From positions 248,001-312,000 of the forward strand of contig NZ_JAMBOT010000001.1 of NCBI RefSeq assembly GCF_023715725.1: DNA of 64,000 nt, written 5' to 3'. Under the pieces are notes generated by a model. That model was not told where the DNA came from. It searched no databases and worked only from the letters and a program-made list of their open reading frames with translations. This document shows, one piece after another, positions 8,249-18,196 of this stretch; position 1 is the stretch's first letter, and every line of letters begins with the position of its first letter. The DNA comes from Paenibacillus pasadenensis. Its GTDB lineage: Bacteria; Bacillota; Bacilli; Paenibacillales; Paenibacillaceae. The position numbers were made by a program, and so were the translations under genes.

Positions 8249-9235
8249 TCAGCGCCCGCTCTCAACCGCTGCCTCCAAACGCCGCTCGGATAAAGTCTCG
8301 CTGACCGTTCCGAGCTGCAGCCCTTTTCGTTTCGCTACGTTAATCATGCCCTGCAGCGCATCCCGCGAGCTGGCGGTTGGATGCATAAGAATAAGCGTGC
8401 CCGGCTTGATGCCTTTGGCTATCTTGGTTACGACCGCTCCCGGATCGGGCTTCGTCCAATCAACCGTATCAAGCGTCCAGAGCACCGTCGACATGCCCTG
8501 CTCGCGGGCGGCTTTGACCGTTAAGGAGTTGAAGCTGCCTGAAGGCGGCGCGAACCAGACGCTTTTAACGCCGAGCGTTTGCTCAATGAGCTGGCTTGTA
8601 CGTTGAATTTGGCTGCGCTGCTGCTCCATGCCAAGCTTGCTCATATCAGGGTGGGTGTAGGCGTGATTGCCGATTTCATGGCCGCCGTCGCGGATTTTCC
8701 GCGCTTCTTCAGGATATTTTTTCAGCCAGGAGCCGTCCAGAAAAAAGGTCGCTTTTACCCCGTTTCGCTTCAGCGTGTCAAGCATCACATCCAGATATTC
8801 ATTGCCCCAAGCCACGTTTATCATAAACGAAGCAGCAGGTTTAGCCGGATTGCCCATATAGATCGGCTCCAGCGGATAGCTCTCCAGCGATTTGGCCGGT
8901 TTAACCGGCTTATACTGGAACGGAATGTCCGCGCCTGGAGCTTGAAGCGCCTTTTTGTAGGTCGCTTCCACGTCAACCTCTCTGCCGTCGTAAGCGGGGA
9001 TCGCCCTGAACCAGCGGTCAACCGAAGCATCAACCGGAGGGATGTACCGTTGCTTCGCTTCCTTGCGAATCTCCTCAAGCAGGGAACGATCCGCATCCTG
9101 ATCCGCCATCGCGGCGCGTATTTCCCCGCTGCCGAGCGAGCTTATGTAGTCGCCTGCCGGACTCCAGGACGCAGCCGCCAGCACAACAAACGCTCCGCAG
9201 ACGACCGCTGCGCTCCAAGCACGGACATTCATCAT
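8249..9235 (-). CDS. ylxY: YlxY-type polysaccharide deacetylase-like protein with degenerate catalytic motif
   Basis: 328 residues. The N-terminal ~25 form a signal peptide or anchor (SAAVVCGAFVVLAAASWS), then a ~100-residue spacer, then a NodB-like domain (about residues 130-315). The metal-binding NHAYTHP motif and the late LILMHPT motif are present. The first motif, normally TFDDGP, reads INVAWGNEY, so the catalytic and metal Asp residues are missing. Start ATG at 9235 follows GGAGGGTGAG. The family name rests on position (between pnp and mlpA) and domain layout. A sigma-E promoter lies directly upstream, so an envelope or cortex role in sporulation is likely, either with altered chemistry or as a binding protein. 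Confidence 0.9.
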   Translation of the reverse strand: MMNVRAWSAAVVCGAFVVLAAASWSPAGDYISSLGSGEIRAAMADQDADRSLLEEIRKEAKQRYIPPVDASVDRWFRAIPAYDGREVDVEATYKKALQAPGADIPFQYKPVKPAKSLESYPLEPIYMGNPAKPAASFMINVAWGNEYLDVMLDTLKRNGVKATFFLDGSWLKKYPEEARKIRDGGHEIGNHAYTHPDMSKLGMEQQRSQIQRTSQLIEQTLGVKSVWFAPPSGSFNSLTVKAAREQGMSTVLWTLDTVDWTKPDPGAVVTKIAKGIKPGTLILMHPTASSRDALQGMINVAKRKGLQLGTVSETLSERRLEAAVESGR

Positions 9236-9262
9236 CTCTCACCCTCCACCTTTTCTCCCCCC

Positions 9263-9291
9263 AATGTATGAGCAGCAGAGGACAAATATGC
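9263..9291 (-). promoter_or_regulatory. Sigma-E promoter for ylxY-mlpA
   Basis: The minus strand carries GCATATT (9285-9291), a 14-nt spacer, and CATACATT (9263-9270). The sigma-E consensus in B. subtilis is kmATATT, 14-15 nt, CATACAhT, so every defined position matches. It lies 28 nt upstream of the ylxY start and downstream of the pnp terminator. The remainder of the gap 9236-9416 holds only that terminator and a hairpin. Confidence 0.82.
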
Positions 9292-9323
9292 GGCTTGGCC
9301 GATAGCGGCAAACGGGGTGAAAA

Positions 9324-9353
9324 TAAAAAAAGAATCAGAGAAACTCTGACTCT
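9324..9353 (-). terminator. Intrinsic terminator after pnp
   Basis: The minus-strand arms AGAGTCAGAG and CTCTGATTCT enclose a TTT loop and are followed by a run of seven T residues. A further strong hairpin without a U tract (about 9371-9406, GAAGTCAGG arm) lies between it and the pnp stop and may protect the 3' end. Confidence 0.87.
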
Positions 9354-9416
9354 TCGGGTCAATCAGCGGGCTGAAGTCAGGGCAGCTGCTTGTACTGCCT
9401 GACTTCGCCTCAGCAA

Positions 9417-11516
9417 TTAGGATTGGGCTGGAGCTTCGGCGGTCAGCACCGCTTTACGGGACAGGTTAATCCGTCCTTGTCCGTCGATTTCGGTAACCTT
9501 AACCGTAATAACGTCGCCAATGCTGACGGCATCCTCGGTTTTAGCTACGCGGTCGGTGGACAGCTGCGAAATGTGCACAAGACCGTCTTTGTTCGGAAGA
9601 ATTTCGACGAACGCGCCGAACTTCTCAATCCGTTTTACGGTGCCTGTGTAAATTTCGCCGACGACAACCTCTTTCACGATGCCTTCGATAATCTGTCTGG
9701 CGCGCTGGTTCATCGCTTCGTTGGAAGATGCGATGTATACCATGCCGTCCTGCTCGATATCGATTTTCACGCCGGTTTCTTCGATGATTTTGTTGATGAT
9801 TTTGCCGCCCGCGCCGATAACGTCGCGGATTTTGTCCGGATTGATGCGCAGCGTCATGATTTTAGGCGCATATTGGGACAGGCTTTCGCGCGGTTTGTTC
9901 ATCACAGCGTTCATCTGATCCAGAATGTGGAGACGGCCTACGCGTGCTTGCTCCAGCGCCTGGGTCAAAATGCTGCGGTCGATGCCGTCGATTTTGATAT
10001 CCATCTGAATCGCCGTAACGCCTTCAGCCGTACCGGCTACTTTGAAGTCCATGTCGCCGAGATGATCTTCCATGCCTTGAATGTCGGTCAGGATGGAGAA
10101 ATGATCGCCGTCCTTGATCAGACCCATTGCCACACCGGCAACCGGCGCTTTGATCGGAACACCGGCATCCATCATGGCCAGCGAGCTGGCGCAAATACTT
10201 GCCTGGGAAGTGGAACCGTTGGACTCCAGAACCTCCGACACAAGACGAATCGTGTACGGGAAGTCCGATTCCGGTGGAATAACCTTCGAAAGAGCACGCT
10301 CGCCAAGAGCGCCGTGACCGATCTCACGACGGCCTGGAGCACGCAGCGGACGAGCTTCGCCGACGCTGAACGGCGGGAAGTTATAGTGATGCATGAAACG
10401 TTTCGTCTCTTCCGGGCTGATGCCGTCGAGAATTTGCACATCACCAAGAGCGCCGAGCGTACAGATGCTAAGCGCTTGGGTTTGTCCGCGTGTGAACAAG
10501 CCGGAGCCGTGCGTGCGCGGCAGCAGAGAAACGTCGCATTCAATTGGACGGACTACGTCAAGGCCGCGGCCGTCAGGACGCACTTTATCATGCGTAATGA
10601 GGCGGCGCACTTCCTCTTTAACGATGTCGTACAGCGTTTCTTTCACATCGCTCATCAGCTCAGGCGTTTCGGCATAAACCGTTTCGAAATGAGCTACCGT
10701 TTCGCTATTGACAGCGTCAATCGCTTCCTGGCGGGCATGTTTCTCCTCGATACGGATTGCCTCCACAAGGCGTGCGGAAGCATAAGCGCGAACGGCTGCG
10801 CTGACTTCGGCGTCTACCGCATGAAGCACAACGTCCATCTTTGCTTTGCCGCATTGCTCTCTGAGCTGCTCAATTACCGCGCAGATGTTTTTGATTTCGT
10901 CATGGCCGAACATAATCGCTTCCAGCATGACTTCCTCGGAAACCTCGTTCGCTTCCGCCTCAACCATCATAATCGCGTCTTTTGTGCCGGAAACAACGAC
11001 ATGAATATCGCTCTTCTCTTCCTGCTCAACAGTCGGATTGATGATGAACTGTCCATCTATGCGGCCAACGATAACGCCGCCGATTGGTCCGTTAAAAGGA
11101 ACGTCGGATACGCTGAGCGCAGCGCCTGTTCCGATCATCGCCGCAATTTCCGGCGGGCAGTTCTGATCCACGCTCATCACAAGGTTGAGCACCTGCACGT
11201 CGTTGCGGAAACCTTCAGGGAACAGCGGGCGAATCGGGCGGTCCGTCAAGCGGCTTGACAAAATCGCTTTTTCGCTTGGGCGTCCTTCGCGTTTAATAAA
11301 TCCTCCGGGAATTTTGCCCACGGCGTACAATCTTTCCTCGTAGTTAACGGTGAGCGGGAAAAAATCCAGATCTTTCGGACCTGAAGAAGCCGTTACCGTA
11401 CATAAAATAACGGTATCGCCGTAGCGTACCGTTACGGCTGCGTTAGCCTGTTTAGCTAGACGCCCGGTTTCAAGGATGAGTTCCCGGCCGCCGAGTGTCA
11501 TTTGAACCTGATGCAT
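9417..11516 (-). CDS. pnp: Polyribonucleotide nucleotidyltransferase (PNPase)
   Basis: 699-residue phosphorolytic 3'-to-5' exoribonuclease of the mRNA degradosome. Two RNase PH-like domains (about 1-220 and 310-540) flank an alpha-helical linker; the second contains FFP-like [11 protein letters not shown] and the metal-site region [29 protein letters not shown] domain ([24 protein letters not shown]) and an S1 domain ([20 protein letters not shown]) follow. Start ATG at 11516 is preceded by AGGAGGG; the ORF extension to 11699 overlaps the rpsO terminator and is not coding. It lies downstream of rpsO, as in many bacteria, and is followed by a terminator. Confidence 0.97.
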   Translation of the reverse strand: MHQVQMTLGGRELILETGRLAKQANAAVTVRYGDTVILCTVTASSGPKDLDFFPLTVNYEERLYAVGKIPGGFIKREGRPSEKAILSSRLTDRPIRPLFPEGFRNDVQVLNLVMSVDQNCPPEIAAMIGTGAALSVSDVPFNGPIGGVIVGRIDGQFIINPTVEQEEKSDIHVVVSGTKDAIMMVEAEANEVSEEVMLEAIMFGHDEIKNICAVIEQLREQCGKAKMDVVLHAVDAEVSAAVRAYASARLVEAIRIEEKHARQEAIDAVNSETVAHFETVYAETPELMSDVKETLYDIVKEEVRRLITHDKVRPDGRGLDVVRPIECDVSLLPRTHGSGLFTRGQTQALSICTLGALGDVQILDGISPEETKRFMHHYNFPPFSVGEARPLRAPGRREIGHGALGERALSKVIPPESDFPYTIRLVSEVLESNGSTSQASICASSLAMMDAGVPIKAPVAGVAMGLIKDGDHFSILTDIQGMEDHLGDMDFKVAGTAEGVTAIQMDIKIDGIDRSILTQALEQARVGRLHILDQMNAVMNKPRESLSQYAPKIMTLRINPDKIRDVIGAGGKIINKIIEETGVKIDIEQDGMVYIASSNEAMNQRARQIIEGIVKEVVVGEIYTGTVKRIEKFGAFVEILPNKDGLVHISQLSTDRVAKTEDAVSIGDVITVKVTEIDGQGRINLSRKAVLTAEAPAQS

Positions 11517-11632
11517 GATATCCCTCCTATTCTTGAATCCATTCGACAGTTCATCTCCGAATCCTCCGCCTGTCCTTAACAAGGGGGCCGGATGGAGTAT
11601 GTATAACGATAATACCGAAAACTTCTCTTTTA

Positions 11633-11695
11633 TTATAAAAAGCAACCCGGCTGCGGCGTTTCCGGTAGTCCCGGACAGCTGGCAACCAGGTTGCT
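11633..11695 (-). terminator. Terminator between rpsO and pnp
   Basis: On the minus strand AGCAACC (from 11695) pairs with GGGTTGCT (to 11641) across a structured loop, followed by TTTTTATAAT. It starts about 20 nt after the rpsO stop. The long loop suggests a partial terminator that sets the ratio of rpsO to pnp message. I find no convincing pnp promoter in 11517-11632. Confidence 0.7.
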
Positions 11696-11714
11696 TCATT
11701 TACAGCGGCATTTC

Positions 11715-11984
11715 CTAGCGGCGAAGGCCAAGCTTCTCGATCAGAGCGCTGTAACGTTTAACATCATTGTTCTTCAGGTAAGCCAGCAGTTTGCGGCGCT
11801 GACCGACCATTTTCAGAAGACCGCGACGCGAGTGGTGATCTTTCTTGTGCGTGCGCAGGTGGTCTGTCAAGTTCACGATGTTCTGAGTCAGGATAGCGAC
11901 CTGAACTTCGGGGGAACCCGTGTCAGTTGCATGCGTTTTGTGCTCAGCGATGAGCTCTTGCTTGCGTTCTTGTGTAAGTGCCAT
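11715..11984 (-). CDS. rpsO: 30S ribosomal protein S15
   Basis: 89 residues, the standard length. It binds the 16S rRNA central domain and helps order the platform. The family segments [25 protein letters not shown] and [19 protein letters not shown] are intact. Start ATG at 11984 follows GGAGGTGA. It has its own promoter and a GC-rich folded leader of about 120 nt, which resembles the autoregulatory arrangement known for S15 in several bacteria. Confidence 0.97.
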   Translation of the reverse strand: MALTQERKQELIAEHKTHATDTGSPEVQVAILTQNIVNLTDHLRTHKKDHHSRRGLLKMVGQRRKLLAYLKNNDVKRYSALIEKLGLRR

Positions 11985-12102
11985 CCTCGTTCACCTCCAT
12001 TAGCTATAATTTCTTAAGTCGCCGTCAGCCTCGCCGCCGCCGGTGAGAGCGGCCGGCCAAGCCGGGGCCAGCGTGTCCAAAAGGATAAATCCCTGGACAA
12101 CA
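11985..12102 (-). promoter_or_regulatory. Structured rpsO leader (candidate S15 autoregulatory RNA)
   Basis: The minus transcript can form a hairpin TGTCCA...TGGACA with an inner GGGA/TCC helix (12070-12100). It is followed by GC-rich elements GCTGGCC...GGCCGGC and CCGGC...GCCGCCGG/CGGCGGC (about 12010-12070), ending in an A/U-rich ribosome site. Multi-helix leaders bound by S15 are known in other genera but differ in shape, so this is a candidate by position and folding potential only. Confidence 0.5.
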
Positions 12103-12108
12103 TTACGT

Positions 12109-12137
12109 AGTATACCACTATCGAATGACAAAGTAAA
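12109..12137 (-). promoter_or_regulatory. Sigma-A promoter for rpsO
   Basis: Minus-strand TTTACT (12132-12137) and TATACT (12109-12114) are separated by exactly 17 nt. It lies just beyond the ribF stop codon and drives the structured rpsO leader. Confidence 0.7.
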
Positions 12138-12150
12138 CCTGCGTGCCTGT

Positions 12151-13107
12151 CTATGCGTTGAGCAGCTCCGCGGCTCGGTCGCGGTCTTTGCCCAGCTGCT
12201 CGACAAGCTCCGCAATCCCGTTGAACTTCCGCTCTGCCCGCAGAAAATGAAGGAACTCGATTCGCACTCTATTTCCATAAAGATCACCTTCAAAATCAAG
12301 CAGATGCGCCTCAAGCACCGGCACGATCTTCTCTTTATTAAAGGTAGGCTTCATGCCGTGATTGAGCACGGCGGCGCGAACCTGCGCCTCCCGTCCATCC
12401 GCAGCAGGAAGATGTACCCGCACCGCATAAACGCCGAGCCGCGGAACGACATACGATTCATCCTGCTGCACATTGGCAGTAGGGAAGCCGATTGTCCGGC
12501 CTCTGGCATCTCCGTGAACGACAACTCCGCTAACGGAATAAGGCCGGCCAAGCAGCTCAGCGGCCAGCTCCACCTGTCCGTTTTCCAGTGCCTCCCGGAC
12601 GTAGGTGCTGCTGACTTTAAGGCCTTCGCGGCTTTGGGCTGGAATAACGTCAACGCCAAAGTCATCGGCGCCTAGCTCGCGCAGTCCATCGGCAGTCCCT
12701 TCGCCAAACCGTCCGAAACGGAAATCGAAGCCGACCACCGCATGTTTGACGCCAAGGCGCAGCAGCACCTCATCCACAAAGGTGCGAGGGCTTATCTCGG
12801 CAAAAGCCGGATCGAAGCGCATGACATATACCGTGTCCGCTCCCGCCTCGCGGAAAAGCTCCAGCTTATCCTGAAGCGGGGTCAGGCTGGCCGCATAACC
12901 GCCGCCTCTTCCCAGCACCTCGCGCGGGTGCGGATTGAAGGTCATTACTGCTGCCCGCAGACCGCTCTCGCGCGCCTTGGCTACCGCACGATCGATAACT
13001 GAACGGTGGCCAAGATGAACGCCATCAAAATGCCCGATGGCCAGAGCGCATGGAGAGGCGCTGGCGGTATCGTTCTCCAACGGATAGCTTACAACATGTA
13101 TCTCCAC
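12151..13107 (-). CDS. ribF: Bifunctional riboflavin kinase/FAD synthetase
   Basis: About 318 residues. Converts riboflavin to FMN and FAD. The N-terminal FAD synthetase domain has the nucleotidyltransferase signature GHFDGVHLGHRSVI and FNPHPREVL. The C-terminal flavokinase domain has GRTIGFPTANV and the late LYGNRVRIEFLHFLRAERKFNG. Two in-frame GTG codons, 13113 and 13107, can start it; 13107 gives a better distance from AGGTGG. It follows truB, a common arrangement, and ends just before the rpsO promoter. Confidence 0.95.
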   Translation of the reverse strand: MEIHVVSYPLENDTASASPCALAIGHFDGVHLGHRSVIDRAVAKARESGLRAAVMTFNPHPREVLGRGGGYAASLTPLQDKLELFREAGADTVYVMRFDPAFAEISPRTFVDEVLLRLGVKHAVVGFDFRFGRFGEGTADGLRELGADDFGVDVIPAQSREGLKVSSTYVREALENGQVELAAELLGRPYSVSGVVVHGDARGRTIGFPTANVQQDESYVVPRLGVYAVRVHLPAADGREAQVRAAVLNHGMKPTFNKEKIVPVLEAHLLDFEGDLYGNRVRIEFLHFLRAERKFNGIAELVEQLGKDRDRAAELLNA

Positions 13108-13146
13108 TTCCACCCACCTGCATTTCTCTTTTACTTCGGCGCGAAA

Positions 13147-14070
13147 TTAGAGTTCTTCCGGCCGGGCAAATACCTTGACTGGAACGAGCATTCCCGTTTC
13201 AGCGTCCGGTTCGTATAAACCGGCAAACAGCCCGGAATGACTGTAGAGACGAACCATTCCAAATCCACTTGGGGATGGAGCTTCATCAAGCCACTCTAGA
13301 GGGATATGCCGCCCCTGCAGCGCTTGGCGAATAGCTGGGACAGCCGCAGTAAATTGCGGCAGATGAGCTAACGCACGGTCCGCAGCAATCAGGCACTGCT
13401 CGGCCGTCCCCTGCGCTGCCAGCTGCTCCAGCTGTTCCAGCGTTACGCAGTCCTCCCTATGGAATCCTGCGGACAACGTACGCTTCAGCTCAGCCATCGC
13501 CGCAGGCACGCCTAGCCGCTCGCCGATATCGACGCATAACGTGCGAATATAGGTTCCTTTGGAGCAAAGAACCCGAAAGCGGATAATCGGATGGGGCTGG
13601 TCCAGCTCCATGCCGGTGATCTCAAGCTCATGAATAAAAGCTTGCCTTGGCTTGCGTTCGACGGTTTTACCCTCGCGCGCCAACTCGTACAGCCGTTTAC
13701 CATCGACCTTTACCGCCGAGAACATCGGAGGCAGCTGCTCGATCTCCCCGACAAAGTGCAGCAGAGCTTCACGAATGGCCGATTCAGTAATAACAACAGT
13801 ATCAACGCGATTTAACACCTCGCCGGTTAAATCCTGGGTATCCGTCGAGACGCCGAGCTGCAGCACCGCTTCGTATTCCTTGGGCAATTCCTGTAAATAT
13901 TCCACCACACGGGTAGCAGGGCCGATACACAGCGGAAGAACTCCTGTAACCATCGGGTCCAGCGTACCGGCATGGCCGATTCTTTTGGTGCGGAGCAGCC
14001 TGCGGCATTTAGCTACGACATCGTGAGAGGTCCAGCCCGCAGGCTTCCACACCGCGATAATTCCATTCAT
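13147..14070 (-). CDS. truB: tRNA pseudouridine(55) synthase
   Basis: 307 residues. Forms pseudouridine 55 in the T-loop of tRNAs. The catalytic Asp lies in GHAGTLDPMVTGVLPLCIG, KPAGWTSHDVV is near the N-terminus, and the C-terminus has a PUA-like extension. The start overlaps the nrnA stop by 4 nt (ATGA type), so the two are translationally coupled. Confidence 0.96.
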   Translation of the reverse strand: MNGIIAVWKPAGWTSHDVVAKCRRLLRTKRIGHAGTLDPMVTGVLPLCIGPATRVVEYLQELPKEYEAVLQLGVSTDTQDLTGEVLNRVDTVVITESAIREALLHFVGEIEQLPPMFSAVKVDGKRLYELAREGKTVERKPRQAFIHELEITGMELDQPHPIIRFRVLCSKGTYIRTLCVDIGERLGVPAAMAELKRTLSAGFHREDCVTLEQLEQLAAQGTAEQCLIAADRALAHLPQFTAAVPAIRQALQGRHIPLEWLDEAPSPSGFGMVRLYSHSGLFAGLYEPDAETGMLVPVKVFARPEEL

Positions 14071-15050
14071 AGAGACTCAAGCGCCTCCCCGATTGCCGCC
14101 AAGAGCAGAGGCATCGCTTCCGGCCCGTCCAGCCGGCAGCCGGCCGCGCGAACATGTCCGCCGCCGCCAAAAGAAGCGGCGATAGCCGATACATCAAGCG
14201 TAGTGCCTGAGCGCAGGCTGGCTTTAACGCTGCCGTCCCGCATTCCTTTGAACAGCACGCCGGCCTCTACGCCCTCTACGTTGCGGGCATAGTTGACCAG
14301 CCCTTCCAAGTCCTCCGGAGCCGCCCCGGTATCCGCCATATCCTCCGGCGTAATCAACATGGAGCATACACGGTCGCCATACTGGAACTGCATCCGGTTG
14401 AGGCCGAGCCGCAGCAGCTTAAGCTGCGGGAGCGACATCGCTTCCAGCAGACGGTCAGCAATAGCGTGCCCGTTGACGCCTGCTTCAAGCAGCTTGGCGG
14501 CTGTTGTCATGACCCGGGTGTCCGTATTGGAATAACGGAACCCTCCGGTATCGGTGAGCAAGCCGGTATAAAGCATTTCCGCCGCTTCAACGTCCAGCTT
14601 CAGGCCATGTGCCGCAATCAGCTCATACAAAATCTGAGCGGTTGCAGCCGCATCCGGAACGACTAGGTTGGCAACGCCATATAAATTGTTGGTCGGATGA
14701 TGATCGATATTTAAAAGTTCATATCCTTCCGCGAAACGCTCCGACACACGGCCGATGCGTTTAAAATCGGCGCAATCCACCGCAACAATACGGCTAAAGC
14801 GCAGGTCGGAGGACAAGCCGCCAAGCGGCTGAATCAGCTCGCTCCCGTTCATAAAACGGAGCCGGTCTGGAACTGTATCTTCATTGACGAGCGTTACCCG
14901 CTTGCCGAGTTTTCTTAGCAGCCAAGCCGTGGCCAGCGTTGAGCTGATTGCATCCCCGTCAGGCTGAACATGGGAGACAACTAAGTAGTCGTCCCCCTCG
15001 TTCATAAACTTTATTGCGGCTTCATATTCGCGAAGCAACTGCCCGCTCAT
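14067..15050 (-). CDS. nrnA: Bifunctional oligoribonuclease/pAp phosphatase
   Basis: 327-residue DHH/DHHA1 phosphoesterase that degrades nanoRNAs and dephosphorylates pAp. DHH-family motifs are visible: [17 protein letters not shown], the NIDHHPTN motif, and the [10 protein letters not shown] motif of DHHA1 near the C-terminus. ATG overlaps the rbfA stop by 4 nt, and its own stop overlaps the truB start by 4 nt. Confidence 0.95.
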   Translation of the reverse strand: MSGQLLREYEAAIKFMNEGDDYLVVSHVQPDGDAISSTLATAWLLRKLGKRVTLVNEDTVPDRLRFMNGSELIQPLGGLSSDLRFSRIVAVDCADFKRIGRVSERFAEGYELLNIDHHPTNNLYGVANLVVPDAAATAQILYELIAAHGLKLDVEAAEMLYTGLLTDTGGFRYSNTDTRVMTTAAKLLEAGVNGHAIADRLLEAMSLPQLKLLRLGLNRMQFQYGDRVCSMLITPEDMADTGAAPEDLEGLVNYARNVEGVEAGVLFKGMRDGSVKASLRSGTTLDVSAIAASFGGGGHVRAAGCRLDGPEAMPLLLAAIGEALESL

Positions 15051-15403
15051 TCGCCGCCATTCTCCCGGTTGATCTTCGTCAGAAGCGATTCAATCCTGCT
15101 GCCGTACTCGATGCTGCCGTCGAATTTGAACAGCAGCTCTGGAGTATGGCGAAGGCGGATACGCTTGCCAAGCTCGGAGCGGATGAAGCCGGTTCCCCGC
15201 GCCAGAGCCTTAAGCGTCTCTTCCTTCTGATCGTCGTTCCCGAGCACGCTCAAGTAAACCCGCGCCTGGGACATATCGTTTGTGACATCCACGCCGGTTA
15301 CCGTTATAAAGCCGATGCGGGGATCTTTGAGCTCAGTCTGGATAATCTGGCTGAGCTCTTTTTTGATCTGTTCCCCCACGCGGCCGACACGGATTTTAGC
15401 CAT
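15047..15403 (-). CDS. rbfA: 30S ribosome-binding factor A
   Basis: 118 residues, standard length. KH-type factor for late 30S maturation and 16S 5'-end processing. Typical segments are [42 protein letters not shown] and the C-terminal [21 protein letters not shown]. Start ATG at 15403 follows AGAGGTGG, 15 nt after the infB stop. Confidence 0.96.
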   Translation of the reverse strand: MAKIRVGRVGEQIKKELSQIIQTELKDPRIGFITVTGVDVTNDMSQARVYLSVLGNDDQKEETLKALARGTGFIRSELGKRIRLRHTPELLFKFDGSIEYGSRIESLLTKINRENGGE

Positions 15404-15418
15404 GCTGGACCACCTCTT

Positions 15419-18196
15419 TTAACGTTCTACCTTTTCCTGGACAAAAGCTTCAATGATGTCGCCTTCTTGAATGTCATTGAATTTCTCCAGGGTAATACCG
15501 CATTCATAACCTTGCGAAACTTCTTTAACGTCATCCTTGAAGCGTTTGAGCGTGTCGATCTTGCCCTGATGCAGAACAATTCCGCCACGAATGACGCGGG
15601 CTTCAGCCGAACGCGAGATTTTGCCGTCCGTAATCATACAACCGGCGATTGTGCCTACCTTGCTCACTTTGAACAGGTTGCGCACTTCCGCATGTCCAGT
15701 GACAACTTCCTTGAACACTGGATCCAGCATGCCCTTCATCGCCTGCTCGATCTCTTCAATTACGTTGTAGATGATGTTGTGCAGACGAACGTCCACTTTT
15801 TCCTGCTCGGCTGCAACCGCAGCCTGAGATTCAGGACGAACGTTGAAGCCGATAACGATCGCGTTGGAAGCCGATGCCAGAGCGATGTCGGATTCCGTAA
15901 TCGCGCCGACGCCGTTGTGAATGCTCTTCACGCGCACGCCTTCAACTTCAATTTTCTCCAGGGAGCCTTTGAGAGCTTCCAAGGAGCCTTGCACGTCGGC
16001 TTTAATAATGACGTTGAGATCCTTGATCTCTCCGTCTTTAATGTGTTTGTACAGATCATCCAGCGTTACGCGGGAGTTCGCGCCCATTTCGGACTGGCGC
16101 TGCTTGATGGAGCGGCGCTCGGAAATAGCGCGGGCTTTGCGCTCGTCCTCGAACACCATGAACGGATCGCCAGCCTGAGGCACCTCGGTGAGACCGGTAA
16201 TCTCAACCGGAGTGGACGGATCGGCTTCCTTCAAGCGGCGGCCTTTGTCGTTAATCATCGCGCGAACGCGGCCGAATGTGTTGCCGGCTACAAACGCATC
16301 ACCGATTTTTAGCGTTCCGTGCTGTACGAGGACACGAGCGACTGGGCCTTTGCCTTTATCCAGCTCTGCCTCAAGAACGGTACCGCGGGCGCGTTTGTTC
16401 GGGTTCGCTTTATAATCGTTAACTTCCGCTACGAGCAGAATCATCTCCAGCAGCTCTTCCAGGTTGATGCGCTGTTTGGCGGATACGTTGACAAAAATCG
16501 TATCGCCGCCCCACTCTTCCGGCACGAGCTCGTATTTGGTGAGCTCTTGCTTGATCGTATCGGGATTCGCATCCGGCTTATCAATTTTGTTGACCGCTAC
16601 GATAATCGGCACCTTGGCTGCTTTTGCATGGTTGATTGCTTCCACCGTTTGCGGCATGACGCCGTCATCGGCAGCCACAACGATAATGGTAATGTCCGTA
16701 ACCTCGGCTCCGCGTGCGCGCATCATTGTGAACGCTTCGTGGCCCGGGGTATCCAGGAACGTGATTTTTTTGCTGTTGATTTCGACTTGGTAAGCACCGA
16801 TATGCTGCGTAATGCCGCCAGCCTCGCCGCCCGTAACGTTCGTGGAACGGATGGCGTCGAGCAACGTCGTTTTACCGTGGTCAACGTGACCCATAATAGT
16901 CACAACCGGTGGACGGGATTCCAGAGTCTCTTCTTCGTCCTTCTCTTCCACCGTTTCGAAATCGTCTTCCTCAACCGGAATCTTGATTTCTACTTCTTCA
17001 ACCTTGAACTCGGAAGCGACCAGTTGGATCGTTTCGATATCCAGCTCTTGGTTGATCGTAGCCATCACGCCGAGGAAAATAAGCTTTTTGATAACTTCGG
17101 AAGCGTCCTTATGGAGCAGCTTCGCCAGCTCGCCAACGGTCATGCTGCCGCGAACGATAATTTTCTTTGGCGTGTTGTCGATTTTCTCGCGCTGTGGCTG
17201 TTGGCTTCTGCCGCCGCGTCCGTTTTTGCCGCGGTTTTTGAAGCTGCCGCCGCGATCGTCAAAACGGCCGTTCTGTCCGCCTGGCTTGCCGCCCCCGCGA
17301 CGGTTGTTGCTGCCTGGGCCGCCGCCACGGTTAAAGTCGTTACGGCCGCCTCCGGCAGGTTTGTTCTCGCCGAATGTGCGCGTAGCCGGAGCCGTGCTGC
17401 GGCTTTCACCGCGCGGAGCGGAGCCTGCAGTCGCACCGCCTTGACCTTGCGGACGGCTGCCTGCGTATCCGCCGCCTTGGCCCGGTGGACGGCCTTGGCC
17501 TCCGCCTTGACCTTGCGGACGGCTGCCTGCATATCCGCCGCCTTGGCCCGGTGGACGGCTTTGGCCTCCGCCTTGACCTTGCGGACGGCTGCCTGCGTAT
17601 CCGCCGCCGCCTTGGCCTTGCGGACGGCCCTGGCCTCCGCCTTGACCTTGCGGGCGGCTGCCTGCGTATCCGCCGCCTTGGCCCGGTGGACGGCCTTGGC
17701 CTCCGCCTTGACCTTGCGGACGGCTGCCTTGACCGCCGCCTTGGCCGCCTCTATTGTTGCCGCCCTGGCTAGGGCCGCGTCCTTGACCGCCGCCTTGGGA
17801 CGGCCGCTGCTGAGTTCCGTTGCTACCTTGGTTGTTCGTTGTCGTGTTCATAGTCACCTGTCGATCCTGTTGATTTGGTTGTTGGGTTTGCTCTTGACGT
17901 GGAATAGTATGCACTCCTTGTTGCTCCGGCCGCTTCTCGGCTTGGCGGGTCGCGGCTGTGTTGGCCTGCGGGCTGCCTTGCGCTCTCTTGGCTGCGGCGT
18001 TCGCTTTGATGTCGCGGAAGAATCCTTCCACCTTGCTCACCATGTCATGCTCCATCACGCTCATGTGATTGTTGACAGGCGTATCCAGCCGCTTAAGAAT
18101 CGTAATAATTTCTTTGCTGCTCATGTTTAGGGACTTCGCATATTCATATACGCGAAGTTTATCTTTGCCTTCTTTACCGTCTTGTGGTTTAGTCAA
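15419..18196 (-). CDS. infB: Translation initiation factor IF-2
   Basis: 925 residues, long for a Firmicute because of a Gly/Gln/Arg-rich N-terminal region. Layout: IF2N-like helix domain (about 12-55), a low-complexity region including four to five 22-residue repeats (about 140-260), a second IF2N-type segment ([22 protein letters not shown], split here by description only), then the GTPase domain with [17 protein letters not shown] and NKID, and C-terminal domains. Start is TTG at 18196, with GGAGGTGGAGAATA directly upstream, overlapping the ylxQ stop by 8 nt. It recruits initiator tRNA to the 30S subunit. Confidence 0.96.
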   Translation of the reverse strand: MTKPQDGKEGKDKLRVYEYAKSLNMSSKEIITILKRLDTPVNNHMSVMEHDMVSKVEGFFRDIKANAAAKRAQGSPQANTAATRQAEKRPEQQGVHTIPRQEQTQQPNQQDRQVTMNTTTNNQGSNGTQQRPSQGGGQGRGPSQGGNNRGGQGGGQGSRPQGQGGGQGRPPGQGGGYAGSRPQGQGGGQGRPQGQGGGGYAGSRPQGQGGGQSRPPGQGGGYAGSRPQGQGGGQGRPPGQGGGYAGSRPQGQGGATAGSAPRGESRSTAPATRTFGENKPAGGGRNDFNRGGGPGSNNRRGGGKPGGQNGRFDDRGGSFKNRGKNGRGGRSQQPQREKIDNTPKKIIVRGSMTVGELAKLLHKDASEVIKKLIFLGVMATINQELDIETIQLVASEFKVEEVEIKIPVEEDDFETVEEKDEEETLESRPPVVTIMGHVDHGKTTLLDAIRSTNVTGGEAGGITQHIGAYQVEINSKKITFLDTPGHEAFTMMRARGAEVTDITIIVVAADDGVMPQTVEAINHAKAAKVPIIVAVNKIDKPDANPDTIKQELTKYELVPEEWGGDTIFVNVSAKQRINLEELLEMILLVAEVNDYKANPNKRARGTVLEAELDKGKGPVARVLVQHGTLKIGDAFVAGNTFGRVRAMINDKGRRLKEADPSTPVEITGLTEVPQAGDPFMVFEDERKARAISERRSIKQRQSEMGANSRVTLDDLYKHIKDGEIKDLNVIIKADVQGSLEALKGSLEKIEVEGVRVKSIHNGVGAITESDIALASASNAIVIGFNVRPESQAAVAAEQEKVDVRLHNIIYNVIEEIEQAMKGMLDPVFKEVVTGHAEVRNLFKVSKVGTIAGCMITDGKISRSAEARVIRGGIVLHQGKIDTLKRFKDDVKEVSQGYECGITLEKFNDIQEGDIIEAFVQEKVER
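17430..17745 (-). repeat. In-frame 66-bp tandem repeat inside infB
   Basis: Units begin at about 17441, 17507, 17573, 17642 and 17708, spacings 66, 66, 69 and 66 bp. Each encodes about 22 residues of the type [16 protein letters not shown] followed by GGGYAG. The copies are almost identical at the DNA level, pointing to recent expansion by slippage or unequal recombination. One copy carries an extra codon, and two carry Gln or Ser substitutions. The frame is preserved throughout. Confidence 0.9.

Noticed and set aside
9390-11258. 622-codon plus-strand ORF
   Set aside because: It lies wholly antisense to pnp, which has full family motifs; the reading frame is a by-product of codon bias in a GC-rich gene and the protein is unlike any family I know.
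11517-11632. Promoter of pnp
   Set aside because: TATACA-like and CATACT-like hexamers exist, but no -35 box at acceptable spacing; I could not support a call.
17430-17745. CRISPR-like array
   Set aside because: The repeats are in frame, Gly-coding and directly adjacent without unique spacers; they are part of infB.
16319-18130. 603-codon plus-strand ORF with Ala/Leu/Arg repeats
   Set aside because: Antisense to infB; the repeats are the mirror of the IF-2 Gly/Gln repeat array.
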